This document shows positions 41,901-50,496 of a stretch of DNA of 64,000 nucleotides, piece after piece. Under the pieces are notes generated by a model. The model did not search any database. It was not told the DNA's origin and was given only the letters and a program-made list of their open reading frames with translations. The first letter of the stretch is position 1; each line of letters begins with the position of its first letter. Source of the DNA: JAGOEF01 sp964511665 (lineage in GTDB: Bacteria; Bacteroidota; Bacteroidia; Bacteroidales; ML635J-15); assembly GCA_964511665.1 (NCBI GenBank), contig CAZEHA010000016.1, forward strand, positions 1 through 64,000. Direction: 5' to 3'. Made by a program: the position numbers and the translations under genes.

Positions 41901-42224
41901 GTATATATAGATGCACTCGGCGATACCTATCAGCAAAGTAAATCGGTAAGTTTCTGTATCGACATTAATGTAGGCCTTGATAATTCAGAAAATCAAAATC
42001 TCAGAATTTACCCCAACCCTGCAAGAGAAATACTAAATATAGCAGGAAGCGAAAACATCAACAGCATAACCGTGTACAATAGCCTTGGTCAGGTTGTAAA
42101 CATTCATAACCCACAATCACACTCTTGCGCTATCAGTACAGAAAACATGCCCTCGGGAGTATATATTATCAGTGTTGAAACTGAATTCAGCTATAGTAAG
42201 CATCGAGTTGTTGTTACAAAATAA
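38931..42224 (+). CDS. Gingipain-like C25 cysteine peptidase secreted by T9SS
   Basis: A 1097-residue protein with a signal peptide (1-20), a propeptide-like region (~25-230) and the C25 peptidase domain. The catalytic His448 (NYTAHCGSNG) and Cys480 (IGNCCLSNKF) are in family order; the GDVAQIP and GEDSNYGP boxes are also typical. Two or three beta-sandwich modules follow (about 640-1010), then the type IX sorting domain: RIYPNPAREILNI starting the last ~85 residues and a final SGVYIISV strand. T9SS carries it across the outer membrane and attaches it to the surface. It probably cleaves Arg- or Lys-containing proteins. A strong terminator follows. Confidence 0.93.
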   Translation: MKKAFFAILITAFVINAFAQQSAKLSVNGQGLNLVTNTDQMFVFSNFISTIEFKEAKTTNGSYTRMVIDGYTPTADIGKPELPSINRLIEIPTGARIRTQVVSYEEQVIHLDELGLIMPLIPTQPSLFKNENPADVEFFKDINFYNGSSSYEPELIQIEMQSKMRGMNIAKLIIQPFSYDAASNTLTVKNNLVVEIHFDDAEFNEYSNQKEKYYSPAFETAYNRVWNYRAPATKDALSQYPITYVIVSDPMFQDALQDFIEWKTKKGFYVIEAYTNNPEVGNTVAGIKAFLKNLYDNGTPNNPAPTYVLFVGDVAQIPVTTVSQHVTDMYTVEFDGGGDYIPEMYFGRFSATSVAQLLPQIEKTLMYEQYSFPNPDFLSEVVLVAGEDSNYGPTHANGQINYAHQYYFNEDHGASTPYVYLYPASGSSASAIIANLSQGVGFVNYTAHCGSNGWGGPSFTTTQIPGLQNQDEYFFSIGNCCLSNKFNEAECFGEALLRADKKGAVVHIGGSNNTLWNEDFYWSVGVTSTVTANPTYANTSTAAYDHLFHENMEDPYVTAYQMTYIGNMAVMQGSANQAKYYWEIYHVMGDPSLMPYVGIPPAMNVEYTPSLPIGVDQLMVTTEPGAYVAISNEGVLLDAQLADSNGEALLQFESFATVANADIVVTKQFRQPYIGTLQVIPNDNDYDVMLKTIVLPANIMNVADATFQPEVQIMNLGQLALTSASVSYQIDENTPVLITWEGNIGFLETATVVFPEISLNVGQYVFAATTDNPNGEQDQFPSNNQASRNVLVYSGNVSLVEVLAPIDLYCNQVMFEPVIRIRNLDATPLTSLVCGFTVNSTSYEFTWEGNVAQNEYAEITFPNWWFISGTYTMNFYINSPNGGTDMNDSDNTASKSFRINSPGQLVRFTLLTDNYGSEVTWALTEDASSDVVYSGGPYSDAVQTYEFDWCLANGCYTFTIYDSYGDGMSGTWWWGIPPGNINITNLETDEVYIDALGDTYQQSKSVSFCIDINVGLDNSENQNLRIYPNPAREILNIAGSENINSITVYNSLGQVVNIHNPQSHSCAISTENMPSGVYIISVETEFSYSKHRVVVTK

Positions 42225-42232
42225 ACTGAATG

Positions 42233-42263
42233 AAAAAGCTGCTTGTTGAAGCAGCTTTTTTTT
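42233..42263 (+). terminator. Intrinsic terminator after the C25 peptidase
   Basis: Perfect 12-bp stem AAAAAGCTGCTT (42233-42244) / AAGCAGCTTTTT (42249-42260), GTTG loop, continuing into T to 42263. Confidence 0.9.
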
Positions 42264-42270
42264 GCAAATT

Positions 42271-42576
42271 ATGAAAAAAAAGAAAACGGTACAACCCAAG
42301 TACGACTGGGAAATGTTCAAGCTATTTGGAGGTTTGGGGAGTTTTTTCGTTGCCTTAGGCATATTTTTGTTCTATGTAGCCTACACAGCCCCCGAACCGA
42401 AGCAATCGTCGAACGACATGAGTTTGGGACGTGAACTTATGCGTATGATTCCCAGCGAAACTACCGAAGCAATCGTTATGGGTTTTGCCGTACTCATGTT
42501 TTTGTTTGGGGTTTTTCTATTACTAAATTGCTTGTACCGAAGTGTTAAATACTGGCTATTGAAAGCAAAAACCTAA
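42271..42576 (+). CDS. Small membrane protein, unknown
   Basis: A 101-residue protein from ATG 42271 (a TTG at 42262 is in frame but lies in the terminator tail). It has two membrane helices (about 20-40 and 70-92) joined by a polar loop with Met and Pro, and basic ends on the same side, predicting both termini in the cytoplasm. Unknown family. It is convergent with recG, 6 nt apart. Confidence 0.7.
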   Translation: MKKKKTVQPKYDWEMFKLFGGLGSFFVALGIFLFYVAYTAPEPKQSSNDMSLGRELMRMIPSETTEAIVMGFAVLMFLFGVFLLLNCLYRSVKYWLLKAKT

Positions 42577-42582
42577 CACTTT

Positions 42583-44691
42583 TCAACTGATTTTTCTCCA
42601 TTCGGTTGACATTGGATTTAACCTTTTCAATTGTTGAATCAATATAAGGTTTTCGTCTTTTTGCAAACCGGCATCATCTGATAGAATTGCCTCGGCTATT
42701 TGCCTTACATACAGCAGTATTTGACCATCTTTGGCCAGATTGGCCACCCTGAGGTTCAGTTCGAAGCCACTTTGCCTTGTTCCTTCGATGTCGCCGGGTC
42801 CTCTGAGCCGCATATCGGCTTCGGCTAAGGCAAATCCATCGTTTGTTTCAACCATGGCTTCGATACGCCTGATGGCATTTTCCGAAATCTTATTGCCGGT
42901 CATCAAAATACAATACGATTGATCGCTGCCCCTACCTACCCTTCCCCTAAGCTGATGCAATTGCGACAGGCCAAAACGCTCGGCACTCTCTACCACAATC
43001 ATACATGCATTAGGCACGTCGACACCTACTTCAATAACAGTGGTAGCAATCAATATATTGGCCTCCCCCGAAGCAAACCACTGCATCGAGAACTCTTTGT
43101 CGGCCGGTTTCATGCGACCGTGCACCACAGCTACGCCGTAATGCGGAGGAGGGAATGCTCTGGTTATACCTTCGATTCCGTCTTCAAGGGTCTTATAATC
43201 GAGTTTTTCCGATTCTTCTATTAATGGATACACCACATAAATTTGTTTTCCTGCATCGATTAGTTTCCTCATCCATCCAAACACCTTGAGGCGGTCGGCG
43301 TCGGTGGCATGCCGTGTAATAATTGGTTTACGTCCCGGCGGCATTTCATCGATAACACACACATCCAAATCGCCATACAGGGTCATGGCAAGCGTTCTTG
43401 GGATAGGTGTTGCTGTCATTATCAGTATATGTGGAGGTTTTTCGTTCTTCTCCCACAGGGCTGCACGTTGTGCCACCCCAAAACGATGTTGCTCGTCGAT
43501 AACCACGAGACCAAGATTGTGAAAAACCACGGTATCTTCTATTAAAGCATGAGTCCCCACCAAAATCTTAAGTTCACCATTGCTTACCTGTTCATATATC
43601 AGCTTGCGTTCAGCTTTTTTGGTGCTGCCTGTAAGCAAGGCAAAGTTCACATCGAGGCCATCGAGATACTTTTTAAAAGAAGCGTAATGCTGTTGTGCCA
43701 AAATCTCGGTAGGTACCATGATACAAGTCTGAAATCCGTTATCAACGGCTATCAGCATGCTAAGCAATGCCACCAAGGTTTTACCACTACCCACATCGCC
43801 CTGCAACAACACATTCATTTGCCGGCCACTTTCCAAAAACTTTCTTATCTCTTGCAGCACCTGTGTTTGTGCGCGGGTAAGCCGGAACGGGATATTCTTA
43901 AAGAAACATTCCTTAACCAGCTTATCGTTCATCTTCGAAAATACATAACCTTGTGAACGCTCGTTGCGCATCTGCTTCATCCTTAGAATCTTCAGCTGAA
44001 TATAAAACAACTCCTCAAACTTAAAGCGATATTGTGCTTTATTAAGGGTTTCAACCGAAGTAGGAAAATGCATCTCACCAATAGCTTCAGCAAGTGGCAT
44101 CAATTGATATTTCTGCACAATATACGAAGGGAGAGTTTCGTAAACCGACCTGTATGATTGTTTCCACAGAGTTTCGATAATACGTTGCAAAGCACGGCTG
44201 TTAACGCCGCTATTCTTCATTTTCTCGCTGGTGTTGTACATGGGCGTTAGGTCTTTGGTGAGACGTTGCTGCCAATGCCCCAGCACTTCAATCTCGGGAT
44301 GCACAATGTTTAGTCGCGAACCATACCTAACAGGCTTGCCGAACAACACATATTCAACAGGTGCCGAATAAGCCTCTGCTATCCATTTCAAACCTTTAAA
44401 CCACAGTATTTCGATACTGCCCGTTTCGTCAGAAAAGATGGCACTTAAGCGTTGTCGACCCCGGGTCCCCGACAATATGAATTTACCGAATCGCCCTTTT
44501 ATCTGAATATACGGAAGGTCTTCGGTAATTTGCGAGATGGTGTAAAACTTCGATCGGTCGATGTAGCGGTAGGGAAAATAATATAGCATATCGGTAAAGC
44601 GCTCTACACCGATTTCGCTACGCAGCAATTCTGCCTTCTTGGGACCAACACCCGGCAAAAACTGTATGTTCGATTCCAATACCTTATCCAT
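42583..44691 (-). CDS. recG: ATP-dependent DNA helicase RecG
   Basis: A 702-residue helicase of normal length. The N-terminal wedge domain (PGVGPKKAELL near residue 15, FPYRYIDRS) is followed by Walker A GDVGSGKT, VIDEQHRFG (DEAD/H box), MTATPIPRT (motif III), VVHGRMKP, ATTVIEVGVDVPN (motif V) and QLRGRVGRG (motif VI), the full RecG order. It reverses stalled replication forks and branch-migrates recombination intermediates. ATG 44691 is preferred; an extra TTG codon pair upstream (44697) is also in frame. Confidence 0.97.
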   Translation of the reverse strand: MDKVLESNIQFLPGVGPKKAELLRSEIGVERFTDMLYYFPYRYIDRSKFYTISQITEDLPYIQIKGRFGKFILSGTRGRQRLSAIFSDETGSIEILWFKGLKWIAEAYSAPVEYVLFGKPVRYGSRLNIVHPEIEVLGHWQQRLTKDLTPMYNTSEKMKNSGVNSRALQRIIETLWKQSYRSVYETLPSYIVQKYQLMPLAEAIGEMHFPTSVETLNKAQYRFKFEELFYIQLKILRMKQMRNERSQGYVFSKMNDKLVKECFFKNIPFRLTRAQTQVLQEIRKFLESGRQMNVLLQGDVGSGKTLVALLSMLIAVDNGFQTCIMVPTEILAQQHYASFKKYLDGLDVNFALLTGSTKKAERKLIYEQVSNGELKILVGTHALIEDTVVFHNLGLVVIDEQHRFGVAQRAALWEKNEKPPHILIMTATPIPRTLAMTLYGDLDVCVIDEMPPGRKPIITRHATDADRLKVFGWMRKLIDAGKQIYVVYPLIEESEKLDYKTLEDGIEGITRAFPPPHYGVAVVHGRMKPADKEFSMQWFASGEANILIATTVIEVGVDVPNACMIVVESAERFGLSQLHQLRGRVGRGSDQSYCILMTGNKISENAIRRIEAMVETNDGFALAEADMRLRGPGDIEGTRQSGFELNLRVANLAKDGQILLYVRQIAEAILSDDAGLQKDENLILIQQLKRLNPMSTEWRKIS

Positions 44692-44722
44692 GAACAAAAA
44701 TCAAATTCAATGTTACGAATTT

Positions 44723-44755
44723 TTTCGCAATCTTCCGAAATTTTACTTACTTTCG
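44723..44755 (+). promoter_or_regulatory. Promoter of the methyltransferase gene
   Basis: TTTCG (44723-44727), 20 nt, TACTTTCG (44748-44755), a Bacteroidetes promoter of the TAnnTTTCG kind, 20 nt before the GTG start at 44776 and divergent from recG. Confidence 0.5.
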
Positions 44756-44775
44756 GAATAATTGTTCTATGAACT

Positions 44776-45543
44776 GTGTTTATCGATTTCTCATATCTGT
44801 GGCGTTCTCGCGGTTTCGCAAGTATTGGCGACAATTCGTTGCGTAATATGCTAGCCGAAGTGTTTGCCGACACCCAAAACGAGTCAGGGTTTTTGGCAAT
44901 AGAATCGGAGCGGAACCGCCTGTTGAACAGTAAGCAAACAATTATTGTTACCGATATGGGAGCCGGATCACGGGTATTCAAAAGCACCATGCGCAATGTG
45001 GCCCGCATTGCCAGTGTAAGTTTGTCGTCAACCATCGAATGCCAGCGATTGTTCCGTCTTTGTAGTTGGGCACAATGCAGTCAGATACTCGAACTGGGAA
45101 CTTCGCTGGGTATTTCAACGGCCTATCTCGCAACGGCAATGCCTTCTTCGTCGGTTCACAGTATTGAAGCCTGCCCTGCTACCCTGCAACTAGCCCATGA
45201 AGTATTCGAAAACCTGAAACTTCAGAACATAAAAACATATAATACGGTATTCGATTGTGCAATAGAAGAAAGCAAACGGGTAGGCACCAAATTCGATTTG
45301 GTTTACATCGACGGCGACCATAACGGGGGTAATACACTGAGCTATGTGAAGCAGTTACACAACGGTTTGCTCAACGAAAAACACATTCTGGTATTCGACG
45401 ATATAACATGGTCGGCAGATATGTTTCGGTTTTGGACTGACCTGGTTACGAACGGCACAGCATGTTACCTGAGAACACGCAAGCGCGGGTATGTGTTCGC
45501 GGGTTTTGGATTCAAACAACAATATATTGTGTTGCGAAAATAA
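44776..45543 (+). CDS. Class I SAM-dependent methyltransferase
   Basis: A 255-residue protein starting at GTG 44776; a stop (44770) in the same frame excludes any upstream start. The Rossmann SAM-binding core is visible as ILELGTSLGISTAYLA (motif I, about residues 112-127) and VHSIEA after it (acidic residue binding the ribose). Next come VYIDGDHNGG, an aspartate pair as in metal-dependent O-methyltransferases, and LVFDDITWS. The N-terminal ~100 residues are less conserved. It resembles the O-methyltransferase/class I group seen in many Bacteroidetes; the substrate is unknown. Confidence 0.85.
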   Translation: MFIDFSYLWRSRGFASIGDNSLRNMLAEVFADTQNESGFLAIESERNRLLNSKQTIIVTDMGAGSRVFKSTMRNVARIASVSLSSTIECQRLFRLCSWAQCSQILELGTSLGISTAYLATAMPSSSVHSIEACPATLQLAHEVFENLKLQNIKTYNTVFDCAIEESKRVGTKFDLVYIDGDHNGGNTLSYVKQLHNGLLNEKHILVFDDITWSADMFRFWTDLVTNGTACYLRTRKRGYVFAGFGFKQQYIVLRK

Positions 45544-45685
45544 AAATTGACTGTGCATGCAGGTGTGCAAACATAAAAATTAGATTTTTCACCACCCGGT
45601 TTATTATGTTTATTGTTAAAGATTTCTAAATCGACAGTCAACTTTCAGTATTTTACATTACTTTCGTTGCATAACAACATAGCCC

Positions 45686-46393
45686 ATGCCACAGGATATT
45701 GTGATAGAACTTGAAAATGCCGTTAAAGACTATTATGTTGGCATACATACTGTTCATGCTTTACGGCAAGTAAATCTGGAAATCAGGCGCAACGAATTCA
45801 CTGCTATCATGGGGCCCTCGGGTTCGGGAAAATCTACCCTGATGAACATAATCGGGTGTCTCGACAGTCTAACTTCGGGCTCTTACGTGTTGAACGGAAC
45901 CAATGTTAGCGAGATGACCGACAACCAGTTGGCAGCAATACGAAACAAAGAGATAGGATTTGTTTTTCAGACTTTTAACTTATTACCCCGCTATTCTGCA
46001 TTGGACAATGTAATGCTTCCATTAATTTACGCAGGTGTACCATCAAAAACCCGCAAGGCAATAGCCGAAGATGTACTGTTGAGTGTAGGACTCTCTGATC
46101 GTATGCATCACAAGCCCAACGAGTTATCGGGAGGTCAGCGCCAGCGTGTTGCCGTTGCCCGGGCACTGGTGAATAAGCCTTCTATAATTCTTGCCGACGA
46201 ACCTACCGGAAATCTCGACACCAAAACATCGGAAGAAATTATGGAATTACTGCGACTGATTCACAAGAATGGCAATACCATTGTGCTGGTAACTCACGAA
46301 GAAGACATTGCACTTCATGCACGAAGAATTGTAAGACTGCGCGATGGATTCATAGAATCGGATGCTATCAACGTAAATATTTATTCTCAATAG
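45686..46393 (+). CDS. LolD/MacB-type ABC transporter ATPase
   Basis: A 235-residue ATPase: Walker A GPSGSGKST (43-51), Q-loop FQTFNLLPR, signature LSGGQRQRVA, Walker B ILADEPTGNLD and H-loop THEED. The NLD after the Walker B is characteristic of the LolD/FtsE/MacB group that drives lipoprotein export, cell division or efflux. No permease gene is adjacent, so its partner is elsewhere. A TACTTTCG box (45659-45666) lies 20 nt before the start and may be the promoter. Confidence 0.9.
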   Translation: MPQDIVIELENAVKDYYVGIHTVHALRQVNLEIRRNEFTAIMGPSGSGKSTLMNIIGCLDSLTSGSYVLNGTNVSEMTDNQLAAIRNKEIGFVFQTFNLLPRYSALDNVMLPLIYAGVPSKTRKAIAEDVLLSVGLSDRMHHKPNELSGGQRQRVAVARALVNKPSIILADEPTGNLDTKTSEEIMELLRLIHKNGNTIVLVTHEEDIALHARRIVRLRDGFIESDAINVNIYSQ

Positions 46394-46664
46394 TTTTTCT
46401 GAGAAACCGACACGTATCACTTAGCTATCGATTTTCAAATTATCATCATCAAATGAGTGTTGTTTTTTTTCTTTTGCAAAAAACACGTATATTGCATGTA
46501 TTCTTTTGTTGTTGTTTATAGTTACTAACCTAAAACATAACCAACATTTTTTGCAACCGTACTTAATGTAAAATATATTAATGCTTTTGAATTATTTGAA
46601 CAGTTGTTCTCTTGAAAAACGCAAATATGATTGTATAGAAAAAAGACAGCTAAAATTTATCAAT

Positions 46665-48281
46665 ATGAGATATTACATACTGTTTTTCGCTATTTGGTGT
46701 GTTATAGGCCGTAACTATTCAAGTAGTCAGGTTATATTTCCTGCATTTCAGGGAAGCCACTATGTTCATCAATCTCAATGTGGTGACAGTGTAACATTTA
46801 TTTACAATGGCACAGAAGTAAGCTATGGCATTGTAGAAAGCAATGGCAGATGCTGGTTAGACCGAAACCTTGGTGCTTTGCAGGTTGCAACAAGCAGCAC
46901 AGATGCTGCTGCATACGGTGATTTATTCCAATGGGGCAGAGGCATTGATGGACATCAAACTCGAACTTCAGAAATTACGAATACTTTATCAAGCATAGAT
47001 GATCCCGGACATGGTGATTTTATAGTAGCAACTGACTTTCCTTACGATTGGCGTGACCCACAGAACAACAGTTTATGGCAGGGTGTGAATGGAGTAAACA
47101 ACCCCTGCCCACAGGGCTTTCGAATACCTACCGAAGTAGAGTTTAATGCAGAACGGGCAACTTGGAGCCCACAAAACGCAGATGGGGCCTTTGGCTCACC
47201 TCTGAAACTGCCAAAAGCGGGAAATCGCTTCGGTGGAAATGGCTTTCTCGAAAATGTTGATTCAAACGGTTTTTATTGGACTGGTGCAGTAGATGGTGGA
47301 ACATACTCCCTCTTTCTATACATTGGAATAATAGATGTTTTAATTAGCAATAACGACCGTGCTGCTGGCTTTTCGGTTCGTTGCATTAAAGATTGCCCAT
47401 ACCCGGAGCAACCCACCCAAGGCTCTCATATTCCTGACCATAATCAAATACAGTGGGGATGGAACACTTCTACTGGAGCAGATGGCTATAAATACAATAC
47501 TGTAAACGACTTCGCAACAGCTACAGATAATGGCACAAGCACATCATACACACAAGAAAGTTTAAACTGTGAAACATCCTATTCTTTATGGGTTTGGGCG
47601 TATAATGAGTGTGGAGCAAGTGATGTTTTGGTATTAAATGCAAGCACCGCTGCTTGCCCTTTTTCTTGCGGTAGTTCTTTTACCGACCCAAGAGACGGGA
47701 ATGTGTACTCAACTGTACAAATAGTATCGAGGTGTTGGATGGCCGAAAATTTAAAAGCCACTACCTACAACGATAATGCCCCAATAACCAATATGGCAGA
47801 TGTTGCCGATTGTGAAACATACACGCAAGGATCGTGTTCGTGGTACGAAAACGACCCGGTTACTTATGCCGATTATGGAGTATATTACACATGGTATGCA
47901 GTAGAAACAGGCAAGCTATGCCCAAACGGATGGCATGCTCCATCGCAAACAGAATTTAACAATCTTGTTAATGACCTTGGTGGAACAACGCTTGCAGGAG
48001 GAGCACTGAAAGAAACTGGAACCGTTCACTGGAACGAACCCAACATAGGCGCTACAAATACATCGGGTTTTACAGCTCGGGGCGGTGGGCAATATTCGTG
48101 TCCGACAGGCTTTGGCGCTTTGGGAGTACATGCTGTTTTCTGGTCATCGACCGATGCTGCAACATCGCCTCCCGAGCAGCCTAGTGCTTATTTTCTTGGA
48201 ATCCCTTCAGAAGACACTTATGTTGTGCTTTTTCCAATCAATAAAACTGATGGATATAATGTTAGATGCATCAAAGATTAA
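46665..48281 (+). CDS. Secreted protein with two FISUMP domains
   Basis: A 538-residue protein from ATG 46665, where a signal peptide begins (RYYILFFAIWCVIG); an upstream TTG/ATG start would put a 28-residue cytoplasmic tail before it. Two Fibrobacter succinogenes major paralogous domains are visible: one at ~30-240 (GRCWLDRNLGA, then GFSVRCIKD) and one at ~345-538 (SRCWMAENLKA, then GYNVRCIKD), joined by a fibronectin-III-like linker with Tyr-Ser-Leu-Trp-Val-Trp. Such proteins are exported and surface-located in Bacteroidetes and Fibrobacteres; the function is unknown. A T9SS tail is not seen at its end. Neighbouring gaps (46394-46664 and 48282-48454) hold no gene that I can support. Confidence 0.85.
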   Translation: MRYYILFFAIWCVIGRNYSSSQVIFPAFQGSHYVHQSQCGDSVTFIYNGTEVSYGIVESNGRCWLDRNLGALQVATSSTDAAAYGDLFQWGRGIDGHQTRTSEITNTLSSIDDPGHGDFIVATDFPYDWRDPQNNSLWQGVNGVNNPCPQGFRIPTEVEFNAERATWSPQNADGAFGSPLKLPKAGNRFGGNGFLENVDSNGFYWTGAVDGGTYSLFLYIGIIDVLISNNDRAAGFSVRCIKDCPYPEQPTQGSHIPDHNQIQWGWNTSTGADGYKYNTVNDFATATDNGTSTSYTQESLNCETSYSLWVWAYNECGASDVLVLNASTAACPFSCGSSFTDPRDGNVYSTVQIVSRCWMAENLKATTYNDNAPITNMADVADCETYTQGSCSWYENDPVTYADYGVYYTWYAVETGKLCPNGWHAPSQTEFNNLVNDLGGTTLAGGALKETGTVHWNEPNIGATNTSGFTARGGGQYSCPTGFGALGVHAVFWSSTDAATSPPEQPSAYFLGIPSEDTYVVLFPINKTDGYNVRCIKD

Positions 48282-48454
48282 AACTATATTATTGCATATT
48301 CACCAGAATCCTGAAATTGTATCGAAAAAAAATAACAGCATTGCGATGATTGCAACAAAACTATGATACATTTGTTCTTTGAAAATAATGTGAAATCACA
48401 ATTATTTATTGCTACATATTATTAATTCAAACAAATACATATCTTAACCATCGT

Positions 48455-49012
48455 ATGAAAATATACACCAAAACAGGCGACGACGGCACCACGGGATTAA
48501 TAGGAGGACATCGTGTTAAAAAGACCGACATCAGGCTCGAAGCCTATGGCACTGTTGACGAGTTGAACAGTTGGATTGGGCTGATTCGCTCGTGTCCGAA
48601 TAACTATAGTGTAAACCAAGACCTGATATATATTCAGCGCAGTCTGTTCACCATTTGTGCCCATTTGGCCACCGACAGAGAAAACGCCATTGGCGAAATT
48701 GCTTACATTTCTCCTATAACCGAAGAGCAAAGTGCTTTTATAGAAAGTTGCATCGACAAGTTGAATGGTGAATTACCCGAGCTCAGTAATTTTATCATCC
48801 CGGGCGGTTCACAGTTCGCCGCCTACTGTCACGTGTCGCGCACGGTGTGCCGTCGCGCCGAAAGGCGAATCTTAAGTCTGGCTGAAAACACCCATATCGA
48901 CAAAAATATTCTCATTTTTGTCAATCGTCTTTCCGATTATTTGTTTACCCTGGCACGATATTGCAGTTTTAAACAAGATGTTGATGAAATTATTTGGAAG
49001 AATGATTTGTAA
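48455..49012 (+). CDS. Cob(I)alamin adenosyltransferase (PduO-type)
   Basis: A 185-residue enzyme of the ATP:cob(I)alamin adenosyltransferase family. The N-terminal IYTKTGDDGTTGLIGG is the ATP-binding signature, followed by AYGTVDELNSWIG and, later, CHVSRTVCRRAERR (with Arg for ATP) and LIFVNRLSDYLFTLAR. It makes adenosylcobalamin for B12-dependent enzymes such as methylmalonyl-CoA mutase. No other cobalamin genes are nearby. Length is normal and no truncation is seen. Confidence 0.93.
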   Translation: MKIYTKTGDDGTTGLIGGHRVKKTDIRLEAYGTVDELNSWIGLIRSCPNNYSVNQDLIYIQRSLFTICAHLATDRENAIGEIAYISPITEEQSAFIESCIDKLNGELPELSNFIIPGGSQFAAYCHVSRTVCRRAERRILSLAENTHIDKNILIFVNRLSDYLFTLARYCSFKQDVDEIIWKNDL

Positions 49013-49082
49013 TTGATTTTTTTTTATTTATTTGTGGCCTGAAAAAGAGCTGCAATATTGTTTAATTAATACCTTTAGTGGA

Positions 49083-49304
49083 ATGTATTGGACACTTGAA
49101 TTAGCATCGAAGCTGGAAGACGCACCTTGGCCGGCAACAAAAGACGAGCTCATCGACTATGCCATTCGTTCGGGAGCCCCTCTCGAAGTTATCGAAAATC
49201 TTCAGGAGATAGAAGACGAAGGTGAGTCGTATGATAGTATCGAAGACATTTGGCCCGACTACCCCAGCAAAGACGATTTCTTCTTTAACGAAGACGAATA
49301 TTAA
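49083..49304 (+). CDS. DUF2795 protein
   Basis: A 73-residue acidic protein starting at ATG 49083 (a TTG at 49032 would extend it by 17 residues, unlike family members). It begins YWTLELASKLEDAPWPATKDELIDYA, with the pattern 'L...L.......P.tK..Li.yA' of DUF2795, and ends in an Asp/Glu/Phe-rich tail. Such small proteins are widespread in Bacteroidetes; function unknown. Confidence 0.85.
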   Translation: MYWTLELASKLEDAPWPATKDELIDYAIRSGAPLEVIENLQEIEDEGESYDSIEDIWPDYPSKDDFFFNEDEY

Positions 49305-49324
49305 AAGAGTTTTGATTATTAACG

Positions 49325-49349
49325 AAGCACACTTCGGTGTGCTTTTTTT
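49325..49349. terminator. Terminator shared by DUF2795 and the TonB operon
   Basis: Perfect 8-bp stem AAGCACAC (49325-49332) / GTGTGCTT (49337-49344), TTCG tetraloop, T run to 49349. The minus-strand TonB-type gene ends at 49348, within the T run, so termination of that operon at this hairpin is also plausible. Confidence 0.8.
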
Positions 49350-50076
49350 ATTGCTGCTCGAATTTAAAGGTTACCTGACCTTTCTGCAATTGGGCACCCG
49401 GTTTGGGTTCGTATTTCCACTGCCTGAGGGCAGCTTTTGCCAACTCGGTGCATGCAGCACAGTTAGATGACACCACTGAAATATTTAATACGTTACCCTT
49501 CTCGTCGACAAAGAAAGCGAGAACAACAGCACCAAACATATCGGGTCGTTGTTGCGGCTCTACTTTAGAAACTACCCCACGATTTCCGATACCACCGCTA
49601 ACGCCGCCCGGTCCGCCACCGGTGCCGGGTGTTGAACCATCGCCACCTGTTCCGGGAGCACCGCTTCCGGTGCCTTGTCCGTCGCCGGTGGAGCCACCGG
49701 TATTTCCAAAATTCATCAGGTTGTTGATGCGGTTGGTTTGTTCCTGCCTGCGAATATCTTCTTGGCTAGGCTGGTTGGTGGTGGCGTTGTTGCTTGAGGG
49801 TAGGGCCGGTGCAGTCTCTGTATTCTGAGTCAGATTGCCCGATACAGGAGTGTTGTGTTGTGAGGAGGCATTGTGTTGTGCGTCTGAAGTGGCGGGCGCG
49901 GAAGGCCCAGGAGCAGTAGTACCGCTTCCGGCACCCCCAAAGTCAAGCAATATTCCCTCTTCCTGCGGAAGAGGCAATGGTGTAGTGAAGCCAAGCAACA
50001 ACAGCAATAAAATCACAAAAATGTGATACATTACTGTTACTACTATGCCTTCTTTATGTTTTTTAAAAAAATCCAT
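49348..50076 (-). CDS. TonB-family energy transducer
   Basis: A 242-residue protein: N-terminal membrane helix (about 12-32, VVTVMYHIFVILLLLLLGFT), a long Pro/Gly/Thr/Asn/Gln-rich periplasmic linker (about 50-165, with repeated Gly-Thr-Gly motifs), and the C-terminal TonB domain (PDMFGAVVLAFFVDEKGNV, then ALRQWKYEPKPG, the family hallmark). It transmits proton-motive force from ExbB-ExbD to outer-membrane receptors. It is the third gene of an operon behind exbB and exbD, here followed by the terminator. Confidence 0.88.
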   Translation of the reverse strand: MDFFKKHKEGIVVTVMYHIFVILLLLLLGFTTPLPLPQEEGILLDFGGAGSGTTAPGPSAPATSDAQHNASSQHNTPVSGNLTQNTETAPALPSSNNATTNQPSQEDIRRQEQTNRINNLMNFGNTGGSTGDGQGTGSGAPGTGGDGSTPGTGGGPGGVSGGIGNRGVVSKVEPQQRPDMFGAVVLAFFVDEKGNVLNISVVSSNCAACTELAKAALRQWKYEPKPGAQLQKGQVTFKFEQQ

Positions 50077-50082
50077 TATTCA

Positions 50083-50487
50083 TTATTTCGGCGAAGTGGC
50101 CAATATCAGTTTATAGTTGTTGTCTTTGGCAATATTCATTACCTTAACTACTTGCTCCATGGGAACGGTTTTATCTACATACAAAGCAACAAACGGCTCT
50201 TCAACATCGGCGAGTGAGGTTTTCAGCCGACGTTCCACTTCCTGAAAAGCGCACAATTGTCCGTTAACGGCAAAAGTAAAATCGCCATTGTTTAAATCGT
50301 CGATTGAAACTGTTGCACTTTGCTTGGCCGAAGTTTGATTGTTGCTTTGCGGCAACAACAGTTTCAGTGCATTAGGAGCAATCAGTGTTGATGTTACCAT
50401 AAAGAATATAAGCAACAAGAACACAATATCGGTCATCGACGACATGCTGAAGGCTGCACTAACTTTATTTCTGGTTTGCAATGCCAT
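50083..50487 (-). CDS. exbD: ExbD/TolR-family biopolymer transport protein
   Basis: A 134-residue protein with a single membrane helix (about 15-37) that contains the functional aspartate in SMTDIVFLLLIFFMVTST, typical of ExbD/TolR. A periplasmic domain with an alternating alpha/beta pattern follows, ending in ATSPK. With the preceding exbB and following TonB-family gene it forms the proton-driven motor for TonB-dependent uptake or, alternatively, for envelope stability (Tol). Overlaps are absent; gaps are 6-9 nt. Confidence 0.92.
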   Translation of the reverse strand: MALQTRNKVSAAFSMSSMTDIVFLLLIFFMVTSTLIAPNALKLLLPQSNNQTSAKQSATVSIDDLNNGDFTFAVNGQLCAFQEVERRLKTSLADVEEPFVALYVDKTVPMEQVVKVMNIAKDNNYKLILATSPK

Positions 50488-50496
50488 AGTGTTGCT

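Noticed and set aside
49403..49828. Open frame of 141 codons opposite the TonB-family gene
   Set aside because: Its Pro-rich reading is the reverse of the Gly/Thr-rich linker of the TonB-type protein, a composition artefact.
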